Shown here: positions 11,839 through 24,115 of the stretch, one piece after another
Layout of the letters: each line of letters begins with the position of its first letter
How positions within the stretch are numbered: position 1 is the stretch's first letter
From: Tubulanus polymorphus
Taxonomy: Eukaryota; Nemertea; Palaeonemertea; Tubulaniformes; Tubulanidae
Assembly: GCF_964204645.1 (NCBI RefSeq)
Contig: NC_134034.1
Coordinates: 13,645,962 to 13,709,961, forward strand
Length of the DNA stretch: 64,000 bases
Reading direction: 5' to 3'
Notes under the pieces: generated by a model
What the model was told of the DNA's origin: nothing
Seen by the model: the letters and a program-made list of their open reading frames with translations, nothing else
Databases searched by the model: none
Position numbers and translations under genes: made by a program

Positions 11839-13102
11839 TTATTTCTGTTTGTATATTTCAAATAGATTCTCAACTCGTGCGGTCAAATTTTTTTTCGTGA
11901 AATCTTGCACCTGGGTGAATTCCGCTGCGCCGCCGAGAGCGGTTTTCATCTCGGTCGCAACTTCGTCTCCAATTTTGGCATTTTTCACGAACTCGTCCAC
12001 GTTTCCGGCGCTGGCGTCGAACGCCGTTTTGTAATGCGGTTCGATTTTTTCGCTGCAAATTAGAGAAAGCAGAAATAAATTGTTTTGGAATTTTTCGTTG
12101 TAAATTTGTAAATTAATCGCGGTCGAAATTGACTCTGAATCTCGGGGGTTTAATTTGAATATGGATGAACCAGTTCCACAATTGCGTGAGTTGAATTCGA
12201 CTCTGAACCCAGTTCCACAGTTGTGTGGGTTTAATTTGACCATGGATCCAGTTCCACTGTTGTGTCAGGTTTAATTTGACTCTGGATCCAGTTCCACAGT
12301 TGTGTGGGTTTAATTCTAATCTGCATCTACTTCGAAAGTTGTATGATGTGGGTTTAATTCAGCTCTGAACTTAGTTCTGTAGGTTTAATTTGACTTGTAT
12401 ATCTACTAAGGAGAAGACCAGGAAGACGACTTACTAAAGGAAAGCGAACACGTATTCAACTAGTGAAATAGAACCGTCGCCATCAGTATCCTCACGATTC
12501 AAACGACCCTAACAGAAAAAAGAAAGCAAAAAGCAAATTTAAAGAAAAACTGATTGTCATTTAACTGTTCCACAGTTATTCGGGTATAACTGTATATCCT
12601 AATAGAACGATAACCACACTCAAACGTGGTGAACGGATGATAAGATAAAATCCCACTATCTACAGATTAAAAGAATTTAAAAACAAGAATTTATTTATTT
12701 CAATCAAAAATACACGACGTTTCGATCTCACCCTAGAGATCACCGTCAGGTGTCAGGTCCGGACGATGATCTCTAGGGTGAGATCGAAACGTCGTGTATT
12801 CTATATATTTTAGATTGAATAAATAAATTCTTGTTTTTAAATTCTTTTATCTGTAGATAGTAGGTATTTATCTGTATATCCTAGTATTTGACTCTGAATG
12901 CGTGAGAATTAATATGTATACTTACAGCCAGATCATCTTCCATCATATTTTTTGACAGTTCATCTTTATCCAGTTTATAATCTCTATAATCTCCAACTCC
13001 CTTGTCTAGTTTCTCGAATATTCGAACCGTTCTCTTCATTTTACTTTCTAGATTATTCTCCAAGCCGTACATCGTCACCAAACAGTTAAATGTGTCGGCC
13101 AT
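11839..13102 (-). CDS. Small EF-hand calcium-binding protein, three coding exons
   Basis: Coding exons at 13102-12926, 12508-12435 and 12052-11839 join in frame (phases 0 and 2, GTAAGT donors) to give 154 residues. Exon 2 carries a canonical EF-hand loop DTDGDGSISLVE at about residues 66-77, with Asp at 1, 3 and 5 and Glu at 12. The preceding helix region (about 26-58, FEKLDKG...KLDKDEL) looks like a degenerate first EF-hand. The C-terminal 70 residues are helical and match nothing I recall. A leader exon ends at about 13561 (donor GTATG) and an acceptor (TTTTACATTTTAG) lies just before the ATG, so the 5' UTR is split. An AATAAA on the minus strand near 11625 could serve as polyadenylation signal. 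It is probably a cytosolic calcium-binding protein; partner unknown. Confidence 0.8.
12130..12400. repeat. Dispersed CAGTTCCACAGTT minisatellite, intronic copy
   Basis: About six units of roughly 40 bases with the core CCAGTTCCACAGTTGTGTGG followed by TTTAATTTGACTCTG. They lie in intron 2 of the EF-hand gene. Related arrays occur in introns and intergenic DNA across the window. Confidence 0.85.
12653..12862. repeat. Fold-back MITE
   Basis: Arms of about 95 bases are almost perfect reverse complements. The outer end is CCCACTATCTACAG and the inner end is ATCTCTAGGGTGAGATCGAAACGTCGTG-like, around a short loop. It lies in intron 1 of the EF-hand gene. The GAAACGTCG core recurs in other fold-backs here (near 42760). 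Confidence 0.85.
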
Positions 13103-13260
13103 TTTGTCTAAAATGTAAAAAGGCAAATACGTCTTGTCAAGAGATCTGCGATGTCTATGAATCTTTGCTAACGTTATAGAAAATCTGGGGGGGGGGGGCA
13201 GTTGCTCAAAAGTTGGTTAAAGATAATCCGTGGATAAATACTATCGTAACAATGAAGTTT

Positions 13261-13390
13261 TAATTGTCACTGTGTCCGCTATCCACTGGTTAACTGTTAC
13301 CAACTTTCGTGAATATCAGGGGCGTGTTGCAGTTTCTCAAAAGTTGGTAACAGTTAGTTAGTGGATAATGGACATAGTGACAATTAAAAG
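13261..13390. repeat. Inverted repeat
   Basis: Arms at about 13261-13306 and 13342-13390 (TAATTGTCACTGTGTCC against GGACATAGTGACAATTA) are reverse complements. A G-run lies at 13186-13198. Confidence 0.65.
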
Positions 13391-13640
13391 TTATAAAACG
13401 AAAATAGGAAATCAAGGAATTTATAGACACGACATTAATTCATACACAGAACCTGCGTTTCTGTATAAACATCTTAATTTTCATTAAAAATAAGTTATGT
13501 TCGAATTAATTGATCATACAAATTCAAATATATTAATAGGGCCTAAACGTGTAACATACCTCGATAAGTATCCGTGTGAGCCTTTACTTCGTAACGTCGC
13601 GGACTATGGCAGAGAGTGTTTAGAAATAGATTGAGTTCGC

Positions 13641-13650
13641 CTTATATACA
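13641..13650 (-). promoter_or_regulatory. TATA box of the EF-hand gene
   Basis: The minus strand reads GTGTATATAAGGCG, a good TATA box. It lies about 80 bases upstream of the donor that ends the untranslated leader exon (13561), which would put the transcription start near 13612. Confidence 0.5.
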
Positions 13651-14203
13651 CAAGCCTGTCGACAATAATCCTGGCCTGTTCACGTCCGGGCAACCTACAT
13701 GTATTGGAACTGAAATTCGGCACAAACATGTTTCAACCGTTTTAATTATTACTAATTGCCCTTGAAAAGCCGAAACATAATGTCGCCATCCAGCCCTTAT
13801 TAGAAGGCGACCAGCGGAAATAAACCGCGAACTTGCCGGTTCAGGCTGGTTGGAAGATTATCTAAACGAACCAGAACCGATAGATTTCAATTTATTTTAT
13901 TCAATTAAAGGAAATCGCTTAATAAAATCGTTCGATTGAAAACTTCGATCTCCGATTCGAAAATCAAACCCATCGTTTATCTTTTATCTAATGTGGAAAG
14001 ATTGAACTCTGAGGTGAGATATCGCGGGCGCGGTGTGTTGCGCGGGTATAGGGAACGATACGAAGATATTCTGGAAGAGTTTAAGCACAAGCCTCAATAG
14101 CCCTCTATCTCTTTCAGCTTTTGAAAATAGTCTTCATCATTTCCTTAGTTCTAACTATTGATTGTTATCATTTGCGTGCTATTGCTCGTTTTTCTATTTT
14201 GTG

Positions 14204-14378
<175 letters not shown>

Positions 14379-16369
14379 TAATGTTTGGTAACATGTGCAT
14401 ATGAGAGTGAATGCGGGTGCGCATGCGGGAGTGAATGGACGAGGGATTAGGACTAGTTTAAGCCAACTTTTCCTAATTCCTCGCCTTAACCTATTGCTAC
14501 AATGGTTGTTATTATATTTTCATACTATTCCGTATCATAATTACATATCTTTGTATCAATCTATTATGCAAATTTTAAATATACTTCTATACAGATGAAA
14601 TTTCAATGAAAGTTCGTTTAGATATATGTAATTTAGTAACTAAAACTATCAGATTTCTCATAAAGAGTGAGACTTAAAATGATTATTGCAGTATCTATAT
14701 ACGGGGTGCAGCAGTGTAGTAACTAAAACTAACTTTGCGCCTAATTATTCATGAGTTTGATTATTCTTACATAAATTAGCAGCATTTTTGGTTACTCTGT
14801 CTCTACTCTGTCTCTACTCTGTCTCTACTATGTACGACTCTAACTCTTAGGCCATTTAGAGCGAAGAGCATTCGAGATTAATCGTCACGTTCGTCACGTT
14901 TGCTCGACTGCTCTGTTGAACCATGGACTCTAAAACGAAAGAGTCCATGGTTGAACTGAATCATCATTCATGTACATGTAGACCGGAAATGAATTGGAGT
15001 TACGCATGCGCATCTATTAATCTATTAATATTCTGACACTCAATACACTATTTGCCTTACACTTTCTAAACTTCCTTCCGCGAAGCGACGCAAGGCTGGC
15101 TTCATGTCGACGCCTAGACCAACGCAACCGGCCGGATAATCCCCGATCAGCGCCACATAACCTCAGCGTTTTCAAACTTCCAAGCATTTTCAAACTTCAA
15201 AAGAAAAGATGCCATTGACCGCAATTCAAGAATGGCCAGTGACCTACCTGCAATACCTTTTGAAATCATTCACCGAAGCTTTTATTATTGGTGATGCAAC
15301 CAATCACCGGCTACGAATTTTAAGGGGTCAGTTAAAAACTAGTGGGCGCTCCTACAAGTTGTCATTACACTTGGAAATTCTACACGGCAAAGAAGTCTCT
15401 GTCGCTGGATATTGCTCAGATAGGACACGTTTTAGAAAAAGAGAATTTTCATTAGATTGTAACAAACGCAGCTGAGCTGATAAACTATTTGTTATAAATA
15501 CAACTGGATTTTGGCAACAGGACACGGAATTTAAAAATGACTTTAGGATTGACTCTTAAATAAAAGGATTACATTTTCAAATTGCTGCTTCATCCGCGTA
15601 ACAAGGTTGCTGTAAGGTAGGTGGAACATTTATTTAACATTAGCGGTCGAAATTATGTTTTATAGATTTAGGAAAAAATAGTTGCACTTTAGGTTAGGGT
15701 TAGGTTAGGTTTAATTAGCAGGTACCGGTACCCAGTGTTACAGCTTCATGGAAGATACAACAGACTCGCCTACTGATGAAAAAAAAGAGCGGTCCGAATT
15801 GAATAAGGTAGGACATATTTAAGCGTGGACTTGTCAACTAGAGTTGATACGTCCATGATTTCAGTGAGAAGAAAAAGACCCCCCGAGCCACAGAAGATCG
15901 AACCCGAAGTTGAATGATGATGACAGAGTGGCTTGAAAAAATTCAGGTGCGACTTGTATGACATGTCTAATAGTTCTTGTAGATAAATAGAATTGATAGA
16001 ATTTATTTTAGTTCTAACTAGTTATTTGACCCCCCAATTAAAACATAATTTCAACCGTTAATTCTTAGGTATCTTGAATATATTTCACAATTATCCAACG
16101 CCCCCCGCCCTCACCCCTCCCCTTTAAACGTAGGTTCCACGATTTTGTGGGTTAAGCGTGACTTTGGTAGGATGAGGAATTATACGATTTGGACTTGACA
16201 ACTTTTTTCTACATAATAGAAACTACATAAACGTTAACACATGTAGAGCTAGAGGGGTTGGACTATTAACCCCTCAAAACACATACAGATAACAGTGATA
16301 CAAATATAAAACAATAGACAAATTTACACTTATACAATATTACACATTAAAATGACAGAATTAAATTTT

Positions 16370-16495
16370 TCACGCGCCATTTTATTTTGAAGTCTCATCT
16401 CGCACCATTTTATTTTGAAGTCTCATCTCGCGCCATTTTATTTGGAGGTTATCTCGCGCAGTTTTATTTTGAAGTAATTTCGCGCCATTTTATTT
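16370..16495. repeat. Tandem repeat, CGCGCCATTTTATTT unit
   Basis: Five imperfect units of about 25-30 bases, each with CGC(G/A)CCATTTTATTT and GAAGTCTCATCT. Confidence 0.75.
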
Positions 16496-16565
16496 GTCTT
16501 TTTGCGCCTCCCAGATACATCATTTATTTTGTTGTTCTGTAATTAATCATAAATCAACTCACTCA

Positions 16566-16760
16566 GTTATGTATTGTAATATATGTATTGTAATATGTAT
16601 TGTATTATGTATTGTACCATGTATTGTATTATGTATTGTACCATATACTGTAATATGTATTGTACCATGTGTTGTATTATGTATTGTACCATGTATTGTA
16701 TCATGTATTGTAATATGTATTGTACCATTTATTGTAATATGTATTGTATCATGTATTTGT
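16566..16760. repeat. Tandem repeat, ATGTATTGTA unit
   Basis: About 13-14 units of ATGTATTGTA(C/A/T)(C/T)-type, period about 14 bases with variants. Confidence 0.8.
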
Positions 16761-17945
16761 AATTACTCTTCTCACTCGGTTCTCTCTAATTACTGTCAGT
16801 CTGCCGATAAATACTGATTAGTAGCGAAAGCTTGTGCGTCAAATAAACCTATATTGTATACTTATACTTGTCTCGTTATGATTATTCCTAACCCGGTTTA
16901 TACCCCAGGCTCCTCTACGGAATAAGGGAACATCGTGTTTTAATTCCCGATTCGGACCCTCTGTCGCAGCCTTTGCAGTGGACACAGGACAACTCGGGCT
17001 GGATTCGAACCCTTGAAAGCAGCAGGCCCGTTTCTCTTGGACATTGTGGAAAACTTCTAAGACTAAGATTCGATTTCAGCCTTCTTTGACGAAGAGAACT
17101 TCAGTGGGACAATACTCAGAATTCGAACTTGTGGAATGAACCTGATTTGGAATTTTCTGCGAAAGCTTCATTTTTCTAGAGGAAAATAAATCAATTTCAT
17201 ATCGGTAACTATTACAACGAGTAATAGGAAAAATTGTGCCGAAATTGAGAGTATTGAAACAAACACAGCTAACCTACACGGCTGTCTGGATTCAGTTGTT
17301 TCGGGATGAAAAATTTGCAGAAAATTCCGAAACATTTTCATTCCATCACGAGGAGACTGAAATTGACTGGTGACCCACGTACGCTGGGCGAACTTTGGTT
17401 ATCGGAGTTAGTCGCGACTATAGTCGAACTAAGTGAAACCGAATGTCAGTTAGTTGGAACCATAGTCTGGAAATAGTTCGGAAATAAAGCGCATTCGGTT
17501 ATTAGTTCCGACCACTAGTCGACTAGATACGAGAACCGAATTTGGCCCTTACTGAGGAACTAGGATTCTGACCCGGCGGACAGGACCATCAGCCAGTAAC
17601 AAGATAGTCCCGACCAGTCTGACCAGTGTGTGGTCGGCGGATGAGAGAGGATTAATGTACAAGGCAAGCAACATCGGAGCCTCGCTTGGAAGGTCTCCAC
17701 TGAAGGCGCTGCGATGCACTAATCTCGGTAAGTGGACTTTTAGTAAGTGGACTTTATTAGAATAACATGACACTAAACGCAGACCGGTATCGATTCTATA
17801 AAGCGGCGCGCGTACCGCAACAACAGACGTCCGAGTAGAGTCTACTCAACGCAGTGCTGCCGCGATCAGTTTTATATGCGCATCTATAAATAACTCGGCT
17901 AGCCGCGTGACGTCAATATCTAAATATAACTTCCTGGAACGATTC

Positions 17946-17953
17946 CTATAAAG
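17946..17953 (+). promoter_or_regulatory. Possible TATA box of the UBL-vWA gene
   Basis: CTATAAAG within CGATTCCTATAAAGCGCTG lies about 200 bases before the start codon. A similar CGATTCTATAAAGCG occurs near 17793. Either could direct transcription of the downstream gene; no other support. Confidence 0.35.
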
Positions 17954-18152
17954 CGCTGAAATATCGCTGCGTCAGTCGACAGTCTAGAACTAGCGGCCGG
18001 GTTAGATTATCAATAATAATAAATATCCGCATATTTTCGGAGATTTTTTCGAACGAACACATAAAACTAGGCATTGCAGACACAGTCGGCTGATTAGAAA
18101 CGGATTTCTTTCGACAATATTCTTATTTTTTGGAAACGCGTTTAATTTGAAT

Positions 18153-21100
18153 ATGGCTCATTGCGCCGAAAGCGGAGTTTTGGAGGTAAGCGTGAAGATG
18201 GCGTCTAGCGGAAAAACGAGACATTTCGATATGTCTCGCGACGACCGAGTGGCAGACGTTAGGGAGAGAATCGCCACCGATGAGAAGGTCGACGCGCGAC
18301 GAGTCGTGTTGAAATACATGGGTAAAATACTGGAACGTTTCGCCGTACTCGGCAAATTGGGCGTCTGCAAGGACACGATCCTGAAAGCCGAGGTAAGTTC
18401 TTATTTGATTTAAAAATTGAACTTGATTCAAAGAGTATTACGATTTTCGAGCTTTCGGATTGTTTTAAGATAAGGATTTATCCTGATATTTGTTTGGTAG
18501 ATTTCGTTTGATTTTTTTTATGATTTGGTGCCCCTTAAAAACCCACCACACCAGTTGCCGGTAGCGAAACAGGTGATTTGATTCTGAAATCTGAAATCGA
18601 AGTACCGGCGTACATTGAATAATTCACTCAAAGAAAATCTAGTCCAAATTCTTGATTAATTTGACATTTAGAAAACGAATATTTATACGTTACCTTTCAT
18701 GATTTTGCTGGATCCTTGAAATTTGCGAGAATGAAAACGTTGCATTAGAGACGTAATCATGTTTAGTTATATTGGATAGAATGATTAATCAGTAATTGAA
18801 ATATAACTTATTCGTTGAAGTTATTGAGAATGACGTCATTCAACTAATCTTGATTATATATTCTGAATCCCGAAAGCTTGAAAATTCAGATGTTACTCGT
18901 AAATCAGTTATATCAACAATGACCTATAAGTCTAAATGTACATTCAAAAATAATTTATGACGACAAACAAGAGGAAACGATTATTCGAATTGAAAGTGAA
19001 ATGGCCTCCAAGGCTGTATATTGCCGCCTCTTGAAGACGGACAGTTAAAGGCGTAGACCCCGCGCTGTCTCATCTGGTATAACAATACAAAGTACAAGAA
19101 CAAAAGAGATAAAATCAATTTATCGTCTCGAATTCGTTATGAAAAATAATTCGTCAAAATTCACCTCATATTCGTTTCTTTCCTTTTTAATAATGTTTTT
19201 TGTTTTGTTTCTAAATGTAAGATATCGACCGTAAAGGATTGGACAGTTACTATTGAGATAGCTGATGAACCACGTCGTGCTGTGACGCTTCACGTGCAAA
19301 ATATAACGACTTTCAACGAAATATCGCGTATGCTAAAATATAAGGAGGGACTCGAACCCGGACGAGACGGATGGCTGTATCTGAAGGTAATTTCGGATTG
19401 ACCGCAGTAGAGTTGTGTAAACCCAATTTCACTGTTGGATGGGACTTATTTGATCCAGTCCCAAAGTTGTGCGAATTCGATTTGACTCTGGACCCAGTTC
19501 CTCAGTTGTATGGTTGGATCGAGTATCACAGTTGAACTGATGAAATCTGACTCCAAACCCAATTCCACAGTTGCACCTGCCTGGATTCAATGCAACAGAA
19601 TTTTTCACAGTCTTTCTTTAATCTAACTTTTAGGACGACTCCGGTAAAAAAGACTTCCGCGATGGAGAAACGGCCGTTAAAGATGTCGGACTAGCAGACG
19701 GCGCAGTACTAATCTTAAAGAAACGACAAATTCCGGTTTCACCAGGTAAGTCATTTTTGCACCAGGTGGACTTAAATTGATTGAGTAGATTCACCATTAA
19801 TTTAGATTCCCGACCGGATGAAAAATTATTCCGGGCGCTCTATGAATAACTTATGACAAACTATTTATTTGGGCAGTTGGAATTCTTTTTTTCTTTGTAG
19901 AGAGAAGTTCAGAAGATAATGAAACCTTGCAGGTACAAGAGGCTGGCGCCGACGCGGACAAAGTTGATGTACGTCGATAACAAATGGATCCAGTCGGGTA
20001 TGATTCTTCGTTGTTTGATTTTAAGTCTTCTTTTTTCTCAAATTTTAGGAGGTCATGTCCAGTTTTCAGACGGACGGTCGGTCTATTGAAGTCGTATTTT
20101 CGTTCGATACAACCGGAAGCATGTATAGCTGTTTAGAACAGGTCAGTGCAGGTTCTCATCAACCACTCCTTTCGATGCCGCGTTGGGTAAGCGGCGACTT
20201 CAAAGTCCCAGATGAAGACTTTCTCCTTTCACGAGTGTGCTAGAATTGGAGGTTCATAGCGAACCCCTCACCACGAGGCGGATCTTTTAGCGATCGAAAA
20301 GTCTTCTGAATTCAACATTTAATTCCCTCATTTATGTATTTCAGGTAAGAACTAAACTCCGCGAGACAGTGACCCGTCTGTTAAGAGACATACCAACGAT
20401 CAGAATCGGGATCATCGGTCACGGTGATTACTGCGACGATACAACCGCCGGCGGAAATAAGTACGTCGTCAAAATGAAAGATCTTACGACGGATGTCGAC
20501 GATCTTGTGTCGTTTGTCGAGTCGGTTCCTTCGACGTGCGGCGGAGACTCACCGGAGGTACGTACGGTAGTGCCCCCTAGTGTTTTTTTTCTGTAAATGA
20601 TATCCCGTGAATTATCTAGAAATTGAATCTTTCTTTTAAAAGCATCATTCATTCGTTTAATTTTTTTTCTAAGACTTATTCGCACACTTTGGCATCATCG
20701 GCCGAGTTGTTGTCGGTTGGGCCAGATCTTAGATTGAAATTGTTTTGTAATTTCTATGGTGTGGTCCACTTATCATTCAATGCATTTGCCTATGATATAT
20801 CTATCATGAGTTTTAACAATTTTGCAAAGTTCGGTACCGTTATATATGGAAAAGGGGAATTATTAGTAATGATAATATGTATGAAAATCGCTGTTATGAT
20901 GTTAGCTTTAACTGATGTATTATATATTTCAGTGTTACGAATGGGTGCTGCATAAAGCACAACAACTCGACTGGGGCGAGCATTCAGCGAAAGCGTTAGT
21001 GATAATCGGTGATGCCTGTCCGCATAATCCTGGCTATACCGATTTATACATCAACTGGCTGGACGAATTAGATATTCTTAAAGGGATGGACATCAAGGTA

Positions 21101-22522
21101 TAAAGCAGTAAGCGTTAGTTTTCATTCACGGGCAAGGCGCAAAGTCCTGAAAAGATTTAGATCAACCCCTATAGCCAATAAAGAAGTCTTAACATATTGT
21201 CGTTCAAATCGAGAGATTACGATCAAGACCATCTTGAGAGATCGAAGAACAACATTTAAGCTCATTTTGGGGCTATTAGTAAAAAAACTGAGACTTGAAA
21301 TGATTTACCTTGATGATAAGATCGATATTTTATCATGAGATTAGTCTCTTCAGGAGTCAGGCGTGTGCTTTGGTATAAAACGGTTTATTTTGATATTGTC
21401 AGGTCTATGGAGTGCAGGCACTGAGTAATTCCCACGCCGCCTGTTTCTATAACGAGATGTCTTCACGGACAGGGGGCGCTGCTCTGGCGTTGAAAGATTT
21501 CCAACTGATCACTGACATGTTTCTGGCAGGTAAGCGACGCACCTTGAGGCATATCAACTTTTTTAATTAATAAAAAAAAAACGGTCGCACAGACGTGAAC
21601 AAAAATGATCCACCATGGATTATTGGTATATATGAATGATGAAATAAAAGTTCGGGTTTTTAATTATAGTCTGTTACAACGAATCGAGTCCGGAACAACT
21701 GCAGCAATACTGCGAGGAAATCGAACAAGAAGGACGTATGAACGAAGCGACGAAAGAAATGTTCGATAAACTGGAAGAACAACAACAGGAACAAAAAAAG
21801 AAAGAAAAAGAAGGAGAGAAAACGAGCGAAAAACTGAATGAAAATAAGGTCGGTTGAATAGAGGGGTATTTGAGTGCATTAGGTTCAGTTCATCATGAAT
21901 CTGATCCTCAATGGGGGATTTTGGCACCAGTCGTTAAGATCCGCCAGGTTCGCTAGTAGTTACTCGCAGTTCTATTAACATTTCCAATTAAAAATCGAAC
22001 CAAATTTTCTCAGGTATTTAAAAATGTTCATCGATTCGAAAACTGAGTAAACAAGTCAATCTTATACCTGTATCTGTTACGTATTTGACGAAGCTTGATA
22101 ACATTTGGATTTGGAAGCAAAAAATCCAATCAACTTTAACTCGCTTACTTCCATTAGATTACGTAACGTTGACTAGTTGCACCATGGACTTTTTGAAACC
22201 ATGCCTCACTGAAATCACATCTGGTCTATCTTTGTATCGTTTTTGTGTTTTCTAGGAGTTTAAAGCATCTTGGTGGAGAGACGACCGAACCAAGTCGCCT
22301 AAATATTCTTACGACTCCGTGAAAGACAAATGGCATCCTTACGGTGATTGGAACAGATATCCCGATATCGAAAAAGACGACAGTGCACCGGAACCGGTGA
22401 CGTCATCGCCGCCACCATCGCCGACGTCGTCGTCGAATCGATCGTCTGCCGGTGAAAAGAAAACCGTTTGGAAACGAATAAAACGTTCATTTTCAATACG
22501 CAAACGCAAAACAAACAAATAA
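18153..22522 (+). CDS. Ubiquitin-like / vWA domain protein, ten exons
   Basis: Exons 18153-18392, 19222-19386, 19634-19745, 19901-19968, 20049-20141, 20345-20557, 20933-21097, 21403-21529, 21670-21848 and 22256-22522 join in phase to 542 residues. Residues about 8-80 and about 82-165 each look like a ubiquitin-fold module: a beta-hairpin, then a helix, then LKYMGKILE in the first and DGWLYLK...VGLADGAVLILKK in the second. Residues about 208-385 form a von Willebrand A domain. It starts VVFSFDTTGSM, with the MIDAS-type D-x-T-x-S at 215-219, and continues through IGIIGHGDYCDD and ALVIIGDACPH. A Glu/Lys-rich coiled region and a very basic tail (WKRIKRSFSIRKRK) follow. The vWA resembles the type found beside alpha-kinases and in bacteria; no kinase is present. 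Function unknown. It could be a ubiquitin-pathway adaptor, but that is inference. Confidence 0.85.
19425..19590. repeat. Dispersed CAGTTCCACAGTT repeat in intron 2 of the UBL-vWA gene
   Basis: Four degenerate units with CCCAATTTCACTGTTG, CCAGTCCCAAAGTTGTG and CCAATTCCACAGTTG, the same family as at 12130-12400. Confidence 0.65.
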
Positions 22523-22524
22523 AC

Positions 22525-23095
22525 AACAACGCGACGAAATTGTGTGATTGAAAACAACGCGACGAGATTGTGTGATTGAAAACAACGCGACGAGATTGTG
22601 TGATTGAAAACAACGCGACGAGATTGTGTGATTGAAAACAACGCGACGAGATTGTGTGATTGAAAACAACGCGACGAGATTGTGTGATTGAAAACAACGC
22701 GACGAGATTGTGTGATTGAAAACAACGCGACGAGATTGTGTGATTGAAAACAACGCGACGAGATTGTGTGATTGAAAACAACGCGACGAGATTGTGTGAT
22801 TGAAAACAACGCGACGAGATTGTGTGATTGAAAACAACGCGACGAGATTGTGTGATTGAAAACAACGCGACGAGATTGTGTGATTGAAAACAACGCGACG
22901 AGATTGTGTGATTGAAAACAACGCGACGAGATTGTGTGATTGAAAACAACGCGACGAGATTGTGTGATTGAAAACAACGCGACGAGATTGTGTGATTGAA
23001 AACAACGCGACGAGATTGTGTGATTGAAAACAACGCGACGAGATTGTGTGATTGAAAACAACGCGACGAGATTGTGTGATTGAAAACAATGCAGC
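22525..23095. repeat. 28-bp tandem repeat in the 3' region of the UBL-vWA gene
   Basis: About twenty near-identical copies of AACGCGACGAGATTGTGTGA plus TTGAAAAC, period 28, beginning directly after the stop codon. Edge units are diverged. Because 28 is not a multiple of 3 and the unit has no stop on the minus strand, all three minus frames stay open and read as the same 28-residue repeat. I regard those frames as non-coding. AATAAA follows near 23262. Confidence 0.95.
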
Positions 23096-23639
23096 GAAAT
23101 GTGTGAATGAAAACCATGTCAGAATGATTCATAACCACGCGACTATCATAGTTAGACACGGATAACTAAACAACTGTTTAAGTAACTTTGTAAGGAGTGT
23201 TGAATTCAGAAGGCGCGTGTAACTTGGTTTAAACAGTGTCTAATTGATGAACGTGTATAAAAATAAACACCCTTTGTAGTTACGGCCCTTTAATAGTTAT
23301 TGAACTTGTTTCTGTTGTTGATGTTACTAAGTGCAGTTTGACGCCTAGGAATGACAGAGGATGCGGCTATAACGTGTACTGTTTGTGTGATATTTCGGTA
23401 AACCTGATCGGTGTGCACCTCTTCTACCGAATTTGATCTTTTTTAACGCCATTAAAACCGCTACAATGATTTTTTAGAACATTTAAACATGTTGTTAACT
23501 ACTATGCGTTATTCAAGGCGTTCTGTGTTTGTCAATGTGCACTACGTCATCAATATTTGGTGTTTATAAATGACAATTTATTTGTATTCAAACGTATTTT
23601 TGACTCAATACTGGATAAATAAACGATACACGTTCAAAA

Positions 23640-24115
23640 CAAATAAGTTAGCAGAATCTATTGATAAAAAATTTACCGAAGCATAGGAGGCGATTATCAA
23701 TACCAAAACCTTGCGGGCCCAAGGAAAGTAGCCCCAACCTTAACTGGCTCGTAACCCTAACCCTAGCTCATTCGTAACCCTAACCCTAGCTGACTCGTAA
23801 CCCTAACCCTAGCTCCAGCTCGCTAGCTAACAGGTTTCGAACCTGTGACCTCCAATATGCCAGCCGTGCACGCTACCCACTAGGCCACTGAGCTGTAGTG
23901 ATTGACACAGTTTGTAAATACGTCCGGTCAGTGTGGTGACCAGTCAGGTGCGATCGGCGCTATTCACCAAAGGCACCCTCTCATATGTTGTTTAAAGAAA
24001 TATGGACATCCTAGATTCCACACTTACTCGGTCGGTTCAATATCCGTGAAGTTTTACTTGAATATTTTCGGCATAAACTTATATTTCCCTGGTTGTAAAC
24101 TTAGGTGATTTATTT
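23640..24115 (-). mobile_element. Composite tRNA-related repeat (SINE-like), copy A
   Basis: Read on the minus strand, a body segment (GTGCCTTTGGTGAATAG, CTGACTGGTCACCAC, CCGGACGTATTTACAAA) is followed by a tRNA-like head: A box TGGCCTAGTGGGTAGCG, then B box GGTTCGAAACC about 44 bases on. Next come three GAGCTAGGGTTAGGGTTAC units and a tail ending GATTCTGCTAACTTATTT. Copy B at 33848-34303 is collinear over its whole length; copy C at 57150-57460 is partial. Confidence 0.75.

Noticed and set aside
15209-15475. 88-codon frame
   Set aside because: No family resemblance and no splice partners found.
22299-23159. 286-codon minus-strand repeat protein
   Set aside because: A consequence of a stop-free 28-bp unit, antisense to the UBL-vWA last exon; no start context or splice support.
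23750-23815. Interstitial telomere
   Set aside because: The CCCTAA runs are short and belong to the composite tRNA-related repeat, as copy B shows.
23845-23895. Functional tRNA gene
   Set aside because: A and B boxes are present, but no complete acceptor stem or anticodon arm could be folded, and the sequence recurs as a dispersed repeat.
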